Under the pieces are notes generated by a model, which saw only the letters and a list, made by a program, of their open reading frames with translations, was not told where the DNA came from and ran no database searches. DNA of 5,675 bases from Clostridia bacterium (GTDB lineage Bacteria > Bacillota_E > RBS10-35 > JAJYVN01). This document shows positions 4,869 to 5,675 of the stretch, in pieces. Within the stretch, counting starts at the first letter, position 1; the number at the start of each line of letters is the position of its first letter. Location: the NCBI GenBank assembly GCA_027335545.1, contig DAHWHV010000282.1, positions 1 to 5,675 on the forward strand, written 5' to 3'. The translations under genes and the position numbers were made by a program.

Positions 4869-5675
4869 GGGTGGGGACCGCCGTGCGTACCGCCGGCCCG
4901 GACTTCGGCGCGCGGGTCCGCCAGGCCCTCGCCCCCCCGCACGCCCGCTACCTCTACCTGAGCACCGTGCCCGGCCCGTACGGGGAGGAGCCGCGCGTGG
5001 TGGCCTGGTGCGACACGGCCAGCCCCACCGCGGCCGTGGCGGCCCCGCTGACCGAGGCGCCGACGCGGCCCTCCGGGGCGGGCGTCCGCGCGGCGCTGGG
5101 CGACGAGGAACGGCTGGCGGCCGCCGGCCTGGCCTGGGGCTCCCCCCCGGCCCGAGGCACGGTCACCGGGCGCGGCCTGATGACCTTCCCCCTGGGCCCG
5201 GTGCGCGCCGACGTGGCGGAGTGTGCGGGCTGGCGCCTGCAGGTGATGGGCGACGAGGTGTTGGGGCTGGACCTGCGCTTCGGCTACAAGCCGCGGCACC
5301 TGGAGGCGGCCCTGAGCGCCGCCGGCCCGGAGGCAGGCCTGGCCATCGCCGAGCGGGTCACGGGCACCTCGCCCTTCGCCCATGGACTCTGCTACTGCCT
5401 GGCCTGGGAGGAGGCCATGGGCCTGCGCGTACCGCGGCGGGCCACGGCGCTGCGCGGCCTCCTGGCCGAGTTGGAGCGACTGTACAGCCACATCGGCGAC
5501 CTCGCGGCGCTGGCGGCGGCCACGGGCCTGCCGGCCGCCGCCGCCGAACTCTTCATCCTCAAGGAGGACCTGCTGCGCCTGTGCGCCCACGTCACCGGGC
5601 ACCGCTACCAGCGGGGCGCGCTGGCCCTTGGGGGCCTGGCCGCCGATCCCGGCGCGGCCCTGGGCGCGTTGCCGG
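4865..5675 (+). CDS. HyfG/HycE-like large subunit lacking the N-proximal NiFe-binding CxxC (partial, 3' end off window)
   Basis: 270 residues are visible; the C-terminus is outside. Residues 108-270 align with the NuoD/HycE module: FPLGPVRADV (108-117), MGDEVLGLDLRFGYKPRHLE (128-147), AERVTGTSPFAHG (162-174), GLRVPRRATALRGLLAELERLYSH (186-209) and HRYQRGALALGG (246-257). In hydrogenases the third block is ERVCGIC-FAH, whose two Cys bind the NiFe centre. Here they are T166 and S169, so a NiFe site is very unlikely, though the surrounding ERV and FAH are kept. Elsewhere, GPxHAG is changed to GPVRAD and HRGIE to PRHLE. Residues 1-95 stand where HycE has its NuoC-like domain, but they are short and lack its ERE-D-FG-type motif. 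The GTG at 4865 gives a GTGA overlap with the previous stop; GTG at 4871 or 4883 (with GAGGGTGGGG just upstream) are alternatives. It is probably an Ehr-type, non-hydrogenase homologue. The role of the catalytic arm is unknown. Confidence 0.85.
   Translation, partial: MRVGTAVRTAGPDFGARVRQALAPPHARYLYLSTVPGPYGEEPRVVAWCDTASPTAAVAAPLTEAPTRPSGAGVRAALGDEERLAAAGLAWGSPPARGTVTGRGLMTFPLGPVRADVAECAGWRLQVMGDEVLGLDLRFGYKPRHLEAALSAAGPEAGLAIAERVTGTSPFAHGLCYCLAWEEAMGLRVPRRATALRGLLAELERLYSHIGDLAALAAATGLPAAAAELFILKEDLLRLCAHVTGHRYQRGALALGGLAADPGAALGALP

Overview
The window is very GC-rich (I estimate 70-75%), with dense, overlapping, Shine-Dalgarno-led genes, sigma70-type promoters and an intrinsic terminator, so it is bacterial. 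The base composition, a CDGSH-type protein, a DUF190 protein and a group-4-hydrogenase-related operon would fit a high-GC thermophilic Bacillota (Thermaerobacter or Symbiobacterium type) or another high-GC phylum. The taxon is a guess.

Layout. Positions 1-75 hold the 5' end of a minus-strand gene resembling a CDGSH iron-sulfur protein, with its promoter at 98-128. Positions 129-510 look non-coding and carry hairpins, a 13-base G run and repeated GCCAAGGC octamers. A promoter (511-539) and a hairpin-rich leader precede a DUF190 (COG1993, PII-like) gene at 695-1210. Its C-terminal tail is abnormal and reads out of frame across what looks like a fragment of a TnpB-like transposase. After a non-coding stretch, an extended -10 promoter (1509-1537) leads into a fluoride (crcB-motif) riboswitch at about 1617-1678 fused to an intrinsic terminator (1673-1710). 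Beyond it lies an operon of four genes in tight order: HyfC/HycD-like (1789-2730), HyfE-like (2785-3423), HyfF-like (3420-4868) and the start of a HyfG/HycE-like large subunit (4865 to the window edge).

How they work together. The four operon products resemble the membrane arm and large subunit of hydrogenase-4/formate hydrogenlyase, relatives of respiratory complex I. The large subunit has lost the N-proximal CxxC that binds the NiFe centre (TGTS replaces CGIC), so the complex is probably not a hydrogenase. It looks like an energy-converting-hydrogenase-related (Ehr-type) complex, while the antiporter-like subunit keeps its ion-pathway Glu, Lys and His residues. The leader architecture predicts that fluoride switches the operon on: the aptamer pseudoknot and the terminator compete for the same CCCC. 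DUF190 proteins are known neighbours of CrcB fluoride channels, so the locus as a whole may be a fluoride-response module built around a non-hydrogenase ion-translocating complex. That is the most interesting possibility here. The riboswitch is well supported; the function of the complex is inference.
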